A stretch of DNA of 64,000 nt from Sutcliffiella tianshenii (GTDB lineage Bacteria > Bacillota > Bacilli > Bacillales > Bacillaceae_I), in the NCBI RefSeq assembly GCF_016908565.1, contig NZ_JAFBED010000001.1, positions 722,163 through 786,162 of the forward strand, in the 5' to 3' direction. Position 1 is the first letter of the stretch; each line of letters starts with the position of its first letter. The notes under the pieces are model-generated. The model did not search any database and had not been told where the DNA came from. It worked only from the letters and a program-made list of their open reading frames with translations. The position numbers and the translations under genes were made by a program. Of this stretch, positions 1 to 8,687 are shown piece after piece.

Positions 1-329
1 ATCTTGGTAACATTTTTGTAGGAGGAGATATCACCTATGCACTGTTCCAGTTCGCTTGGGTGTTTTTTGGCGGCATGGCTCTAACCGCTATGACCATTGC
101 CAATAAAAGCTTACTCCCAGCCATCGCCTTCCACTTTATTCTCGATGCGATTGAATATGCTGCAGTAGGCGCATACGGCGTACACAGTGAAGGGTTTTCC
201 TTGCCGATCCTTACAATGTTCCTTTTGCTGAATGTCGCTTTCTTCTTTTACTCGATCATTATCTTAAAACGAGAAGGCACTAATGATGAAAAAGCAAATT
301 TTGCTGATCCGATTATTATTCATAGATAA
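1..329 (+). CDS. CPBP-type intramembrane metalloprotease, C-terminal part (truncated by window start)
   Basis: The reading frame is already open at base 3 and runs to a TAA at 327-329, so only the last 108 or so residues are visible. The piece is very hydrophobic, with about three membrane segments. It contains the pattern S-L-L-P-A-I-x-F-H-F-x-x-D, which resembles the last conserved histidine-containing motif of the CPBP (CAAX protease and bacteriocin-processing) family. The EExxxR motif that would confirm the family lies upstream of the window. The internal GTG at 60 is only a spurious start. A hairpin terminator follows directly. Family assignment is an inference from one motif. Confidence 0.6.
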   Translation, partial: LGNIFVGGDITYALFQFAWVFFGGMALTAMTIANKSLLPAIAFHFILDAIEYAAVGAYGVHSEGFSLPILTMFLLLNVAFFFYSIIILKREGTNDEKANFADPIIIHR

Positions 330-332
330 GAG

Positions 333-374
333 AAAAGGACAAATCGATGAGGTTTGTCCTTTTGGCATTTTTTT
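333..374. terminator. Bidirectional intrinsic terminator
   Basis: An 11-bp perfect stem (AAAAGGACAAA at 333-343 with TTTGTCCTTTT at 353-363) is followed on the plus strand by a T run, and the minus strand also gives U-rich tails. It sits between the convergent CPBP gene and the ger operon. Confidence 0.8.
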
Positions 375-420
375 ACTTAACTGATTTCATATAGGGATTT
401 AGTACCTTTCCCCGTTTCCC

Positions 421-1584
421 TTATAATTCCCCGTCTAAACTGCGTTTGAATTTATAACTGTTGAAATGTAATATTTGCACTTTGACTTTAACCTCTGTGA
501 GAGATTCTTGATTTAGGTAAAAATTACGATTTTCTTTTAGTTTTTGAAAGGCCTTAGGATGTTCTCTGAACCATTTTTCTCCTGCATTCAGGATATCAAG
601 TTTATTTTCCACCCCTTCCGAGTAGATTGCTTCGATTTTAGCTTTTATATCTTCTTCTATCTGTTTTTGTAAAGTATTCAATGTTAGATCCTCCTGCAGT
701 TTTTCCAGCAGATCCGCACTGACAGAAACTTCTATTGAAAACTTTGGATTTTTTGCTGTTTTATCATACTTGATTTTCATCTTCGGCTCCCCAAGCTTGA
801 CCGCAGCTACCAGCTCTCCCTCCTTTTCCACCCTCTGATTCAAAGATATCCCCTTTTCCGTCATCCAATTAATTGTGACGGCATGTTCTGAAGGTATTTC
901 TCTTCTATACTCCTGGTGCTGAAAGACGGAAAGACCATTCAGATACAATACAGGATAGTTCTGATCGGCCTTCCAACTGCCTTCATCAATTTTTACAGAA
1001 GGAATTTTTGCAGTTCCCATCGGTTCATAATAGTCCCTCAGGAAATCCATCATGGTAATAGCCTTTAATTCATTCTCTGCCATCTGTCCTACCTTTTCTT
1101 TAAAAAGTACCGTGTAAATGGCAGGATAGTTGAAAAGAGCTGTTACATTAAAAACATCCTCGATCTTCTCTTCTGTCGTAAATATTTTCATGGTCGGTCG
1201 CAAGGAACGGTTTCTTCCGACTTCCTCCAGTATTTCGTTGGACTTGCTCTGAATGAGACGATTGGTTAACAACAACGTATTTACATGTCCGAAATATAGT
1301 GGCGGTTCGGATTTACCATAAAGCTTGCTGACTGCCATATTCAGTGTTTCCCCCCTTGCAGTCGCGATATAAATCGGTATTGGCTCCACCGATTTCGCTC
1401 CCTCCTGCTTCGCCACATTGGCAAAATTTAACCCTTGGAGATATACGAGATATTCTTTATTTTCTTCATCATAATCCAGACCAATTGCCACAATATAGGT
1501 AAGATCCTGGATATTCTTTATCCCTGAACATCCTGAAAGCAGGATGATACAGCTTAGAAAGAGTAATTTCACCTTGCCCATCAT
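421..1584 (-). CDS. Ger(x)C family spore germination lipoprotein (germinant receptor C subunit)
   Basis: 387-residue lipoprotein subunit of a germinant receptor, which sits in the inner membrane of the spore and helps trigger germination when nutrients bind. The N-terminus has a hydrophobic signal followed by a lipobox (L-L-S-G-C, Cys about residue 19). The early region with V-A-I-G-L-D-Y-D and the overall length are typical of Ger(x)C proteins. It overlaps the upstream A-subunit gene by four bases (ATGA), so the two are translationally coupled. It is the last gene of a B-A-C operon and ends at the bidirectional terminator. The germinant specificity cannot be read from the sequence. Confidence 0.93.
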   Translation of the reverse strand: MMGKVKLLFLSCIILLSGCSGIKNIQDLTYIVAIGLDYDEENKEYLVYLQGLNFANVAKQEGAKSVEPIPIYIATARGETLNMAVSKLYGKSEPPLYFGHVNTLLLTNRLIQSKSNEILEEVGRNRSLRPTMKIFTTEEKIEDVFNVTALFNYPAIYTVLFKEKVGQMAENELKAITMMDFLRDYYEPMGTAKIPSVKIDEGSWKADQNYPVLYLNGLSVFQHQEYRREIPSEHAVTINWMTEKGISLNQRVEKEGELVAAVKLGEPKMKIKYDKTAKNPKFSIEVSVSADLLEKLQEDLTLNTLQKQIEEDIKAKIEAIYSEGVENKLDILNAGEKWFREHPKAFQKLKENRNFYLNQESLTEVKVKVQILHFNSYKFKRSLDGEL

Positions 1585-3038
1585 GAATGATCCCCCCTTG
1601 TGGGATCATCCGGACTTGTGGAGGTCGTTCGTGATTTATAGAATTGTGTCGGCGCCCTCAGGAATGACTTGATGATCTCTTTCAAACTGATAGGAGCCAA
1701 AGAACCGAAATATGGCGTGCCAAAGGAAGTGAGGGTAGAAAAATAGAACACTGTTAAAATAAAGCCTAATACTACGCCGAACAACCCTAGGAACGTACTA
1801 AGTATTATAGCTCCGAATCTTATGATGGTGATGGCAGAACTTAACGATTGATTCACCAAGGTGAAGGAGGAAATATAGGTTATGGCCGCGACGACCAGCA
1901 TAGTCGGCGAAGTCAGGCCTGCCCTGATTGCAGCATCCCCCACTATCAAGCCTCCGAGAACGGCAACGGTCTGGCCGATTGCCCGAGGCAGGCGGACTCC
2001 TGCCTCATTAAACAGTTCAAAAAGAAAAAGGATGATAAACATTTCTATCGGTGCGGACAAGGGCAGCCCAAATCTGGAGACAGAGATGGTCGCTACAAGG
2101 AGATAGGGAATCTGCTCAATATTAAAGGCGGAGAAAGCAATCCAGATGCTCGGCAAAAAACCGGATACCATAATCCCGATCATTCGGATGATTCTCTCCA
2201 ATGACACATAGGCATAATTGATATACAGATCTTCCGGAGATTTGGTCTGTAACAGCAAATTGGCCGGCGCATAAGAGACAGTCGGGTTTCCATCGACCAG
2301 AAGAGCAAATCTTCCCTGGTTCATAACCTGTACGATAAAGTCTGGCCTACCTGTAAAATCCATCGTTGGAAAGACGGAATAAGGTGTATCCCGTATGGTT
2401 GATTCCAGTTCATAAATACTGGTCAAAAGGTCCAAATTCACCTGATTCAATCTTTTACGAATTTCATCCAGGACTCTTTGGTCGATCACATCATCCAGGT
2501 ACATGAGGGCAACTTTTGTATTGCTTCTTTTTCCGATTGTAAATTTCTCAAGGCAAAGGGAAGGCGTATTAAGCCTTCTTCTGATCAAGGAGATATTCGT
2601 TCTAATATCCTCTACAAAACCATCCTTGGGACCTCTGATGGAAGTTTCTAGTGCCGATTCCTCCGGCTGGCGCTTAGGGAAATCCCCTGCTTGAATGCTT
2701 AGAAGCCTTTCTTCTATAAGAAACAGCACTTTGCCTTCAAAAAGCAGCTGGGATAACTCGTCTATCGTCTTGCAAGTAACATCCTCTGCCTGAAATAGTG
2801 ACTTAATATTCTTCTTTGTCGTTCCTTCATGTGCCTCTCCAAGCTTCGGTATGATAGATTGATTCATAAAATTGCTATCAATCAAGGTTTCCAGATAAAT
2901 GAGTTCAAAGCTTCCGGTATCTGTTTCATGCTCCTTGCAGACCAGATCCTGACTTTTCGAGAATTTCCCCTTCAGCCCTGTTGCTTTCTCTACCACATTT
3001 TCCTCACACTGTGGAGTTGATTCTGGTGTCATTGCCAT
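1581..3038 (-). CDS. GerA family spore germination protein (germinant receptor A subunit)
   Basis: About 485 residues. A hydrophilic N-terminal half (roughly 1-280) is followed by several membrane segments (about 285-440) and a short basic tail, the architecture of GerA/GerKA-type receptor subunits. Motifs typical of the family include the P-R-x-I-G-Q-T segment and the D-x-x-F-x-G-R-P-D segment. The start is placed at the ATG at 3038, nine bases after an AAAGG ribosome binding site. An ATG nine bases earlier would leave no spacing. The 5' end lies inside the end of the B-subunit gene, and the 3' end overlaps the C-subunit gene. Confidence 0.93.
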   Translation of the reverse strand: MAMTPESTPQCEENVVEKATGLKGKFSKSQDLVCKEHETDTGSFELIYLETLIDSNFMNQSIIPKLGEAHEGTTKKNIKSLFQAEDVTCKTIDELSQLLFEGKVLFLIEERLLSIQAGDFPKRQPEESALETSIRGPKDGFVEDIRTNISLIRRRLNTPSLCLEKFTIGKRSNTKVALMYLDDVIDQRVLDEIRKRLNQVNLDLLTSIYELESTIRDTPYSVFPTMDFTGRPDFIVQVMNQGRFALLVDGNPTVSYAPANLLLQTKSPEDLYINYAYVSLERIIRMIGIMVSGFLPSIWIAFSAFNIEQIPYLLVATISVSRFGLPLSAPIEMFIILFLFELFNEAGVRLPRAIGQTVAVLGGLIVGDAAIRAGLTSPTMLVVAAITYISSFTLVNQSLSSAITIIRFGAIILSTFLGLFGVVLGFILTVFYFSTLTSFGTPYFGSLAPISLKEIIKSFLRAPTQFYKSRTTSTSPDDPTRGDHS

Positions 3039-4131
3039 GTTTTTCATCCTTTTTTTTGATTACTAATATGAGTAACGCTGATATTAGTATCTGGATTAAA
3101 AAGAATGCCATGCATGCTGGTAAAAAGTAATGATAAATTGCTTGTGTAAAGTAATAGGTTTCCACATTGATCATGATTGCGGTAAATAACAGTAGATAGA
3201 TGCTAATGACAAGCTTGGCATTCAGCCTGTAATGGTTTTTTTTCTTCGTCAAAAAGGTCCCAAGCAAATACATGAACAAGCCTATACGGATGACAGCCCC
3301 ACTCAGCCATTGATATAAAGCAAAAAAATCGAGATGGGAGATGTATTCCCCAATTTTCAGGACACGCCACTGTTCATAGGCAGGATAGCGGAAGGTAATT
3401 GCTTCCGTTGGTCCGAATTCCATAATGGCGGCGGTAAGAGGACCGAGAATCAAGCCTATCAATATGGTCAGAAGCAGAATCAGTTGACCGAACTTGATCG
3501 GTGCCTGGGAGAAGGGCTGCAGAAGTATAACAAGATATATTTCAAGCAAGCCTGATAGCGTATAGATTCCCCCTTTTATGACAGGCTCATAGCCATCTGC
3601 AAGTAAAGGAAACAGAAGTTGCGGATCCTTCAGGCTGGTGTTTGTAATGGCTATGAATATACCGAAGAGCATGACAAGTGGCAGAAGGAAGCCACTCGAT
3701 ATGGCCATGGTTTTTATACCGGCCCATGTGACCGTGCAACAGACAATTATAAGCATGATATTGATCATCAACACAGATGCATCCGCGAGAAAATAGGCAT
3801 TCAGCCATATTACAAGATCTTTGAAGGTAACATAAGAGCTGCAAAATAAATAAAGAATAACTGGAAGTGATAGAATGGTGGAGAAAACCTTGCTAAACCG
3901 GTTCCGGACCATGCTGAAAAAACCCTCATCCGGACAATTTTTCACAATGTAGTAGATCAGCCATAAAAAGAATAAGGCTATCGGATAGCACAAAATGACA
4001 CTTAACCAGCTGTCCCTGCCAGAGGACGTAAGCAGATTTGGGATGAGAATGACGTGATTAAGCAGCCCCGTGGATAAAATAAGCAGCATAAAAAGCTGTC
4101 TAGGAATCAGGATTTTCGTTAAGCTTTGCAT
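3004..4131 (-). CDS. GerB family endospore germination permease (germinant receptor B subunit)
   Basis: About 375 residues with roughly ten hydrophobic segments, matching the amino-acid-permease-like B subunit of germinant receptors (APC superfamily), thought to bind the germinant. The start is placed at the ATG at 4131, six bases after a GGAG site. An in-frame TTG at 4143 and an ATG at 4137 lie too close to that site. It is the first gene of the operon, and its end overlaps the A-subunit gene by about 35 bases. The gene order B-A-C is less common than A-B-C or A-C-B. Confidence 0.92.
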   Translation of the reverse strand: MQSLTKILIPRQLFMLLILSTGLLNHVILIPNLLTSSGRDSWLSVILCYPIALFFLWLIYYIVKNCPDEGFFSMVRNRFSKVFSTILSLPVILYLFCSSYVTFKDLVIWLNAYFLADASVLMINIMLIIVCCTVTWAGIKTMAISSGFLLPLVMLFGIFIAITNTSLKDPQLLFPLLADGYEPVIKGGIYTLSGLLEIYLVILLQPFSQAPIKFGQLILLLTILIGLILGPLTAAIMEFGPTEAITFRYPAYEQWRVLKIGEYISHLDFFALYQWLSGAVIRIGLFMYLLGTFLTKKKNHYRLNAKLVISIYLLLFTAIMINVETYYFTQAIYHYFLPACMAFFLIQILISALLILVIKKKDEKHGNDTRINSTV

Positions 4132-4196
4132 AGGCATCTCCAAATTGTATAGATTTACCTTTTATCCTTACCTGGGATTCTATATTATATGTAAAA

Positions 4197-4242
4197 AAAT
4201 AAGCAATCAGAGGGAAATAATGTTTCTCCTGATTGCTTATTT
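4197..4242 (-). terminator. Intrinsic terminator after the DegV gene
   Basis: A 13-bp perfect stem (AATAAGCAATCAG at 4198-4210 with CTGATTGCTTATT at 4229-4241) is followed on the minus strand by seven U residues. Confidence 0.85.
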
Positions 4243-4265
4243 CGAATGGGTCCCTTTTTCTCTAA

Positions 4266-5132
4266 CTATCTCTTTTCCACAAAAAACATAGAAATGGCAC
4301 CCAAGCCAACATGTGTGCCCACGGAAACTCCCATCTGCATGATGTGGATGTCCCCTGTGAAATCTGTATCCTGTTCCATCTTTGCTTTCAATTCCTCTGC
4401 AATGCTGATATCGGATGTGTAGCCTATGATGACAAATTCCGTGATGTCCCTGTCATATCTGTTCATAAATTCCTGTACATAATGCCTCAGGACCCTTTTC
4501 TGGCCTCTTTCCTTTCCGACGATCGCCCCTTTTCCCTGCTTCATGCTCATGATTGGCTTAAGGTTCAGGATCTTTCCCAGAAAGGCCGTAGTATTGGTGA
4601 TTCGGCCACTTTTTATCAGGTGATTTAAGTCATCGACGGATAGAAAATGTTTTACATTCACTTTATACTTTTCTATAAATTCCACGATTTCTTCAAATGA
4701 AGCTCCCCGTTCCCTCATCAAGGCACTTTTCATGATCAGCCATCCGCTTCCATGGCTCATGCATTTTGAGTCCACTACATGAATCTTGATGGGGGAGCCT
4801 GGATTTTCCTCATAGAAATAATCCTTGGCCAACACTCCGGACTGATAGGCACCACTGGTCCCACTAGACATACAGATACATAGTATTTCCCTGTAACCAG
4901 CTTCAATCGCCTCGTTAATGATGCCCAAATACTCCATAGGACTTGGCATCCCCGTTGTCGGGTGCTCCGATAGCGCTTCCAACATACCGTAATATTCATC
5001 AGGTTCTAAATCTACTCTATCCTTATAAACTTTCCCCTCAATATTAATCGTCAATGAAGCCAGACTAATATCGTACAGCTCCAGCACCTCATTTGATAGA
5101 TCACAAGTCGAATCCGCCATTATCTTAATCAT
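4266..5132 (-). CDS. DegV family fatty-acid-binding protein
   Basis: 288 residues, full length for the family. The N-terminus I-M-A-D-S-T-C-D-L and the later S-S-G-T-S-G-A-Y motif are the conserved DegV lipid-binding signatures. The C-terminal half has G-x-x-V-G-x-H-x-G-x-G-A, also typical. DegV/FakB proteins bind a single fatty acid and, in systems with FakA kinase, present it for phosphorylation so that exogenous fatty acids enter phospholipid. No fakA is visible here. The gene is monocistronic, with its own strong terminator, and has an AGGAT ribosome binding site upstream of the ATG. Confidence 0.93.
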   Translation of the reverse strand: MIKIMADSTCDLSNEVLELYDISLASLTINIEGKVYKDRVDLEPDEYYGMLEALSEHPTTGMPSPMEYLGIINEAIEAGYREILCICMSSGTSGAYQSGVLAKDYFYEENPGSPIKIHVVDSKCMSHGSGWLIMKSALMRERGASFEEIVEFIEKYKVNVKHFLSVDDLNHLIKSGRITNTTAFLGKILNLKPIMSMKQGKGAIVGKERGQKRVLRHYVQEFMNRYDRDITEFVIIGYTSDISIAEELKAKMEQDTDFTGDIHIMQMGVSVGTHVGLGAISMFFVEKR

Positions 5133-5217
5133 TCATATCCTCCAAAAGTCGTTCTGCTTCAATCTTACCCCAAACCGCCCCAATAAACTATCGTGTCTTT
5201 GGAAATGGAAATACTTT

Positions 5218-5235
5218 CAGGGGGCCAGACCCCTG
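5218..5235. repeat. Short GC-rich palindrome between degV and the NERD gene
   Basis: CAGGGG, a six-base loop, then CCCCTG. This GC-rich palindrome stands out in an AT-rich 246-bp spacer that otherwise holds only the NERD-gene ribosome binding site. It is not followed by a T run, so a terminator role is doubtful. Confidence 0.4.
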
Positions 5236-5378
5236 TTGTTATGTAAACTAACCAAACAGTAATTCAGATTAAAACTACCTTTTTTATAGATTTTTTCTTT
5301 TAAAATTCCATTTTAGCTATTTGATGTAAATATCATGTTAGTGGTATTCTAAACGCAAACTTAGAAGGGAAGTGTATT

Positions 5379-6284
5379 ATGCCTTATAAAGAACGTACAG
5401 AACCTAAAGAACTCCAAGTGATGAACGTATTGAATTCAAGAATGTCCTTGTCAGAACAAGACCTCATTCAGTTATCTACCTTGAGGAAAGGTTATGAAGG
5501 TGAATTACTTTTTGATAAATTAGTAGAAAACCTTCAGGGAAACTGGCTCGTATTAAATGATCTCCTATTAAAAATAAATAATTCTCTTTTCCAAATAGAT
5601 TCATTAATCATTACTCCAGAAATCATAAACTTATCAGAAATAAAGAACTTTGAAGGCGATTTCTATTATGAATCCGACCGCCTTTACATGAAAAATAAGA
5701 AGGAAGTAAATAATCCACTAAATCAACTAAATAAAAGTACTCTATTACTTAAGCAAATGCTTCAAGCAATCGGCTTTCAAATGCCTATCCAGTCAAATGT
5801 AGTCTTTATCAACCCCGAATTCACCTTATATCAAGCACCTCAAAATAAACCTTTTATCTTTCCAACCCAGATAAATAAACATCTGAAAAACTTGGGTTCC
5901 ACTACTTCAAAGATTAATACTAAACATAAGATATTGGCAGAAAAATTAGTATCTCTGCATCTTACAGACTCCCCATATAATAATATTCCCGATTATGAGT
6001 ACAAATCGTTAAGAAAGGGGATCGTTTGTGAAAAGTGTGTTACTTTCAATATGTTATTAGTTGGAAGAAGATGCAAATGTAATTATTGCGGACATGAACA
6101 AATGGTTGCGTCCTCCGTAATTAATAGTGTAAAAGATTTTAAGCTTCTTTTTCCCGACTCTAAACTGACAACCAATGCAATTTATGAGTGGTGTGGAACT
6201 GCATTACCGAAAAGAAGAATAAGAAATGTTCTCGAAAAGAATTATAAAGCTTCTGGTGTTCATCAGTGGACTTTTTATGAATAA
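5379..6284 (+). CDS. NERD domain protein with C-terminal zinc ribbon
   Basis: 301 residues. From about residue 30 to 150 it shows the nuclease-related domain pattern: G-x-x-G-E at about 34-38, then Q-I-D-x-L-I-I and S-E-I-K-N, which match the conserved E, D and E-x-K positions of this restriction-endonuclease-like fold. Around residues 210-240 two paired cysteine motifs (C-E-K-C and C-x-x-C-G-H) look like a treble-clef or ribbon zinc site. The last part is a short basic region. Such proteins are common in Bacillus next to variable DNA, but their substrate is unknown. The gene stands alone, with an AAGGGAAG site before the ATG. Confidence 0.8.
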   Translation: MPYKERTEPKELQVMNVLNSRMSLSEQDLIQLSTLRKGYEGELLFDKLVENLQGNWLVLNDLLLKINNSLFQIDSLIITPEIINLSEIKNFEGDFYYESDRLYMKNKKEVNNPLNQLNKSTLLLKQMLQAIGFQMPIQSNVVFINPEFTLYQAPQNKPFIFPTQINKHLKNLGSTTSKINTKHKILAEKLVSLHLTDSPYNNIPDYEYKSLRKGIVCEKCVTFNMLLVGRRCKCNYCGHEQMVASSVINSVKDFKLLFPDSKLTTNAIYEWCGTALPKRRIRNVLEKNYKASGVHQWTFYE

Positions 6285-6338
6285 CGATTATCTCTTTTTG
6301 AAATGAAAACAGGTTACTGCTGGTCGGCGTCTTCTTTC

Positions 6339-6700
6339 GGTCTTCATCCAACCTTTGATGACCGGTTTTCACCGACTACCTTCTTCTTTCGGTCTTCATC
6401 ACACCGATGAAGACCACTTCCTGTCAAATGGCTTCTCATTTTGGTCTTCATCCAACCTTTGATGACCGCTTTTCACGGACTACCTTCTTCTTCCGGTCTT
6501 CATCACATCGTTGAAGACCTCTTCCTGCCAAACGGCTAATCCTTTTGGTCTTCATCCAACCTTTGATGACCGGTTTTCACCGACTACCCTCTTCTTCCGG
6601 TCTTCATCACACCGATGAAGACCGCTTCCCACAGACCGACCTCTTCTTTCGATCTCTCTAGTACCTTTGAATACCGCTTAGCGTGAATCGGCTTTTAAAC
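6339..6700. repeat. 104-bp tandem repeat array of hairpins, about 3.5 copies
   Basis: Units begin with GGTCTTCATCC at 6339, 6443 and 6547, giving an exact 104-bp period. A fourth, decayed half unit starts near 6650. Each unit carries two inverted repeats. The second one is GGTCTTCATC, a five-base loop, then GATGAAGACC (perfect at 6391-6415 and 6599-6623). In the middle unit it has changed at 6495-6519, leaving 8 bp. The array fills the 500-bp gap between the NERD gene and mqo. No start-to-stop frame runs through all units, so it is not a coding repeat. Confidence 0.85.
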
Positions 6701-6725
6701 TCATCTCTAATCCTACCTACGCAAA

Positions 6726-6757
6726 AGAACCTCCAATCCACATAGGGTTTGAAGGTC
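6726..6757 (-). terminator. Weak hairpin after mqo
   Basis: On the minus strand GGACCT pairs with AGGTTC (one G-U pair) across an 18-base loop, followed by a short U stretch, just beyond the mqo stop. It is a plausible but weak terminator. Confidence 0.4.
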
Positions 6758-6784
6758 CATTGACATGTTATATTTATTATTTGC

Positions 6785-8296
6785 CTAACTACTGACGGTA
6801 GCTTTCTTGCCACTTTCTATACCGAGACCAAGCGTCTCCGCAGTTGAGCGGTGAAGTTCATGGAAAAGCTCTGGGTTTTCCACTAATGACACCCCAAATG
6901 ATGGGACCATTTCTTTTATTTTGGCTTCCCATTCAAACATATGTTGTGGGAAGCATTTTTCCAATACTTCAAGCATGACATGGACGGCAGTGGAAGCACC
7001 AGGTGATGCGCCGAGCAATGCAGCGACCGAACCATCCGAGGCACTGACCACTTCGGTGCCGAATTGAAGCGTTCCTTTTCCTGCCTCCGTGTCTTTGATG
7101 ACCTGGACACGCTGACCCGCCACCACGATGCTCCAATCCTCGCTCTTTGCGTTTGGAATGAATTCGCGCAGCTCTTCCATGCGCTTTTCATTAGACAACA
7201 ATACTTGCTGGATCAAGTATTTGGTCAATGCCATCTCTTTAAAGCCCGCTGCAAGCATCGTCATCACATTATTCGGTTTGACCGATCCGATCAAGTCCAA
7301 GTTGGAGCCTGTTTTCAGGAACTTAGGTGAAAAGCCGGCAAATGGCCCGAACAGCAAGGTTTTCTTGTTGTCGATATACCTGGTATCTAGATGCGGAACA
7401 GACATCGGGGGAGCCCCAACCTTTGCCTTTCCGTATACCTTTGCATGATGCTTCTCCACGACTTCCGGATTGTTGCACACCAAAAACAGGCCGCTCACCG
7501 GGAATCCTCCAATTTGCTTGGACTCTGGGATACCGGTTTTTTGCAGCAGGTGCAGACTTCCGCCTCCACCGCCGATAAATACAAACTTTGCTATATGAGA
7601 TTCGGTTTTACCGCTCTTGATATCCTGCACTTTCACTTCCCAAGAGCCGTCGACAGTCCGTTTAAGGTCCTTTACACTATGCTCATAGTTGATCTCGACA
7701 TCTCTTTTTTTCAAATGATCAAACAGCATGCGTGTCAACGCACCGAAGTTGACATCTGTCCCGGAATCGATTTTTGTTGCCGCAATCGGATCCTTCGCTG
7801 TACGGCCTTCCATCATCAGCGGCATCCATTCCTTCAGTTTTGTAAGGTCATCGGAATATTCCATTCCATGAAACAAAGGGTTGCTTGATAGCGCTTGCAT
7901 ACGTTTTTTCAAAAACGTTACATTTTCTTCCCCTTCTACAAAGCTGATATGAGGAATCGGCATAATGAAGTCCTGAGGTTTCCGAATCACTTTATTTTTC
8001 ACAAGATAGGACCAGTACTGCCTCGAAAGCTGAAACTGTTCATTCACCTTGACTGCTTTACTGATATCAATAGAGCCATCCGCCTTAACTGAAGTATAGT
8101 TAAGCTCACACAACGCAGCATGTCCCGTGCCTGCATTATTCCACTCGTTCGAGCTTTCCTCACCTGCCCTCGCAAGCTTCTCGAACACTTTTATTTTCCA
8201 ATCAGGTGCTAGTTCCTTCAGTAGTGCACCCAAAGTCGCGCTCATCACTCCGGCGCCGATCAAGATCACGTCTGTTTTATTCTGTACGTTGCTCAT
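6785..8296 (-). CDS. mqo: Malate:quinone oxidoreductase
   Basis: 503 residues. This peripheral membrane flavoenzyme oxidises L-malate to oxaloacetate and passes electrons to the quinone pool, a TCA-cycle step that bypasses NAD-dependent malate dehydrogenase. The N-terminus has the FAD-binding G-A-G-V-M-S-A-T motif. Family-specific stretches include [14 protein letters not shown] and the C-terminal G-A-S-P-G-A-S-T. The start is taken as the ATG at 8296 because the family begins M-S-N just before the FAD motif. The frame stays open 30 codons further, and a GGAT element is the only Shine-Dalgarno match, so the start is somewhat uncertain. It stands alone, next to the hairpin array. Confidence 0.95.
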   Translation of the reverse strand: MSNVQNKTDVILIGAGVMSATLGALLKELAPDWKIKVFEKLARAGEESSNEWNNAGTGHAALCELNYTSVKADGSIDISKAVKVNEQFQLSRQYWSYLVKNKVIRKPQDFIMPIPHISFVEGEENVTFLKKRMQALSSNPLFHGMEYSDDLTKLKEWMPLMMEGRTAKDPIAATKIDSGTDVNFGALTRMLFDHLKKRDVEINYEHSVKDLKRTVDGSWEVKVQDIKSGKTESHIAKFVFIGGGGGSLHLLQKTGIPESKQIGGFPVSGLFLVCNNPEVVEKHHAKVYGKAKVGAPPMSVPHLDTRYIDNKKTLLFGPFAGFSPKFLKTGSNLDLIGSVKPNNVMTMLAAGFKEMALTKYLIQQVLLSNEKRMEELREFIPNAKSEDWSIVVAGQRVQVIKDTEAGKGTLQFGTEVVSASDGSVAALLGASPGASTAVHVMLEVLEKCFPQHMFEWEAKIKEMVPSFGVSLVENPELFHELHRSTAETLGLGIESGKKATVSS

Positions 8297-8687
8297 TATT
8301 ACATCCACATCCCCTATATTTATAAAAGAGCATGCACGCCCGCTAAAAGCAAGGCGCCACCTAAGAAACAAAACCATTCCATCCAACTACTATTATATCG
8401 TATCTATCACATTTTTTTATAGATTAGAAATATCTACTATTATCTGACTATTATAAACTAAATTCGATCTAGAAAAAAGAGAAGTCCTGTTCTCTCCACA
8501 ACTATTGCATCTATTTCCACTAATTTTCATGGCTGAAAACAAGAGATTGACTCCAAATTCACCATGTTACTTGTCCAGAAAATATAATAAGATTGGAATT
8601 TTGATAAAACAAATAATGGTATAATATATATTATTTACAATAACATCCCAATTTTTCGTTGTTTTTCCGGATACAAGGAGGCTTGAT
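8297..8687. other. Divergent intergenic region mqo / alpha-beta hydrolase
   Basis: 391 bp, AT-rich. For the rightward gene a good -10 box (TATAAT at 8620-8625) is seen, but no convincing -35 at the usual distance. A strong ribosome binding site (AAGGAGG) precedes the hydrolase ATG. No gene or known RNA was recognised. Confidence 0.5.

Noticed and set aside
6160..6372. 70-codon minus-strand frame entering the repeat array
   Set aside because: Mostly antisense to the NERD gene; stops within the first repeat unit and does not continue in the others.
6339..6700. CRISPR array
   Set aside because: Units are tandem with 104-bp period and no variable spacers; hairpin arms are within the unit and no cas genes are nearby.
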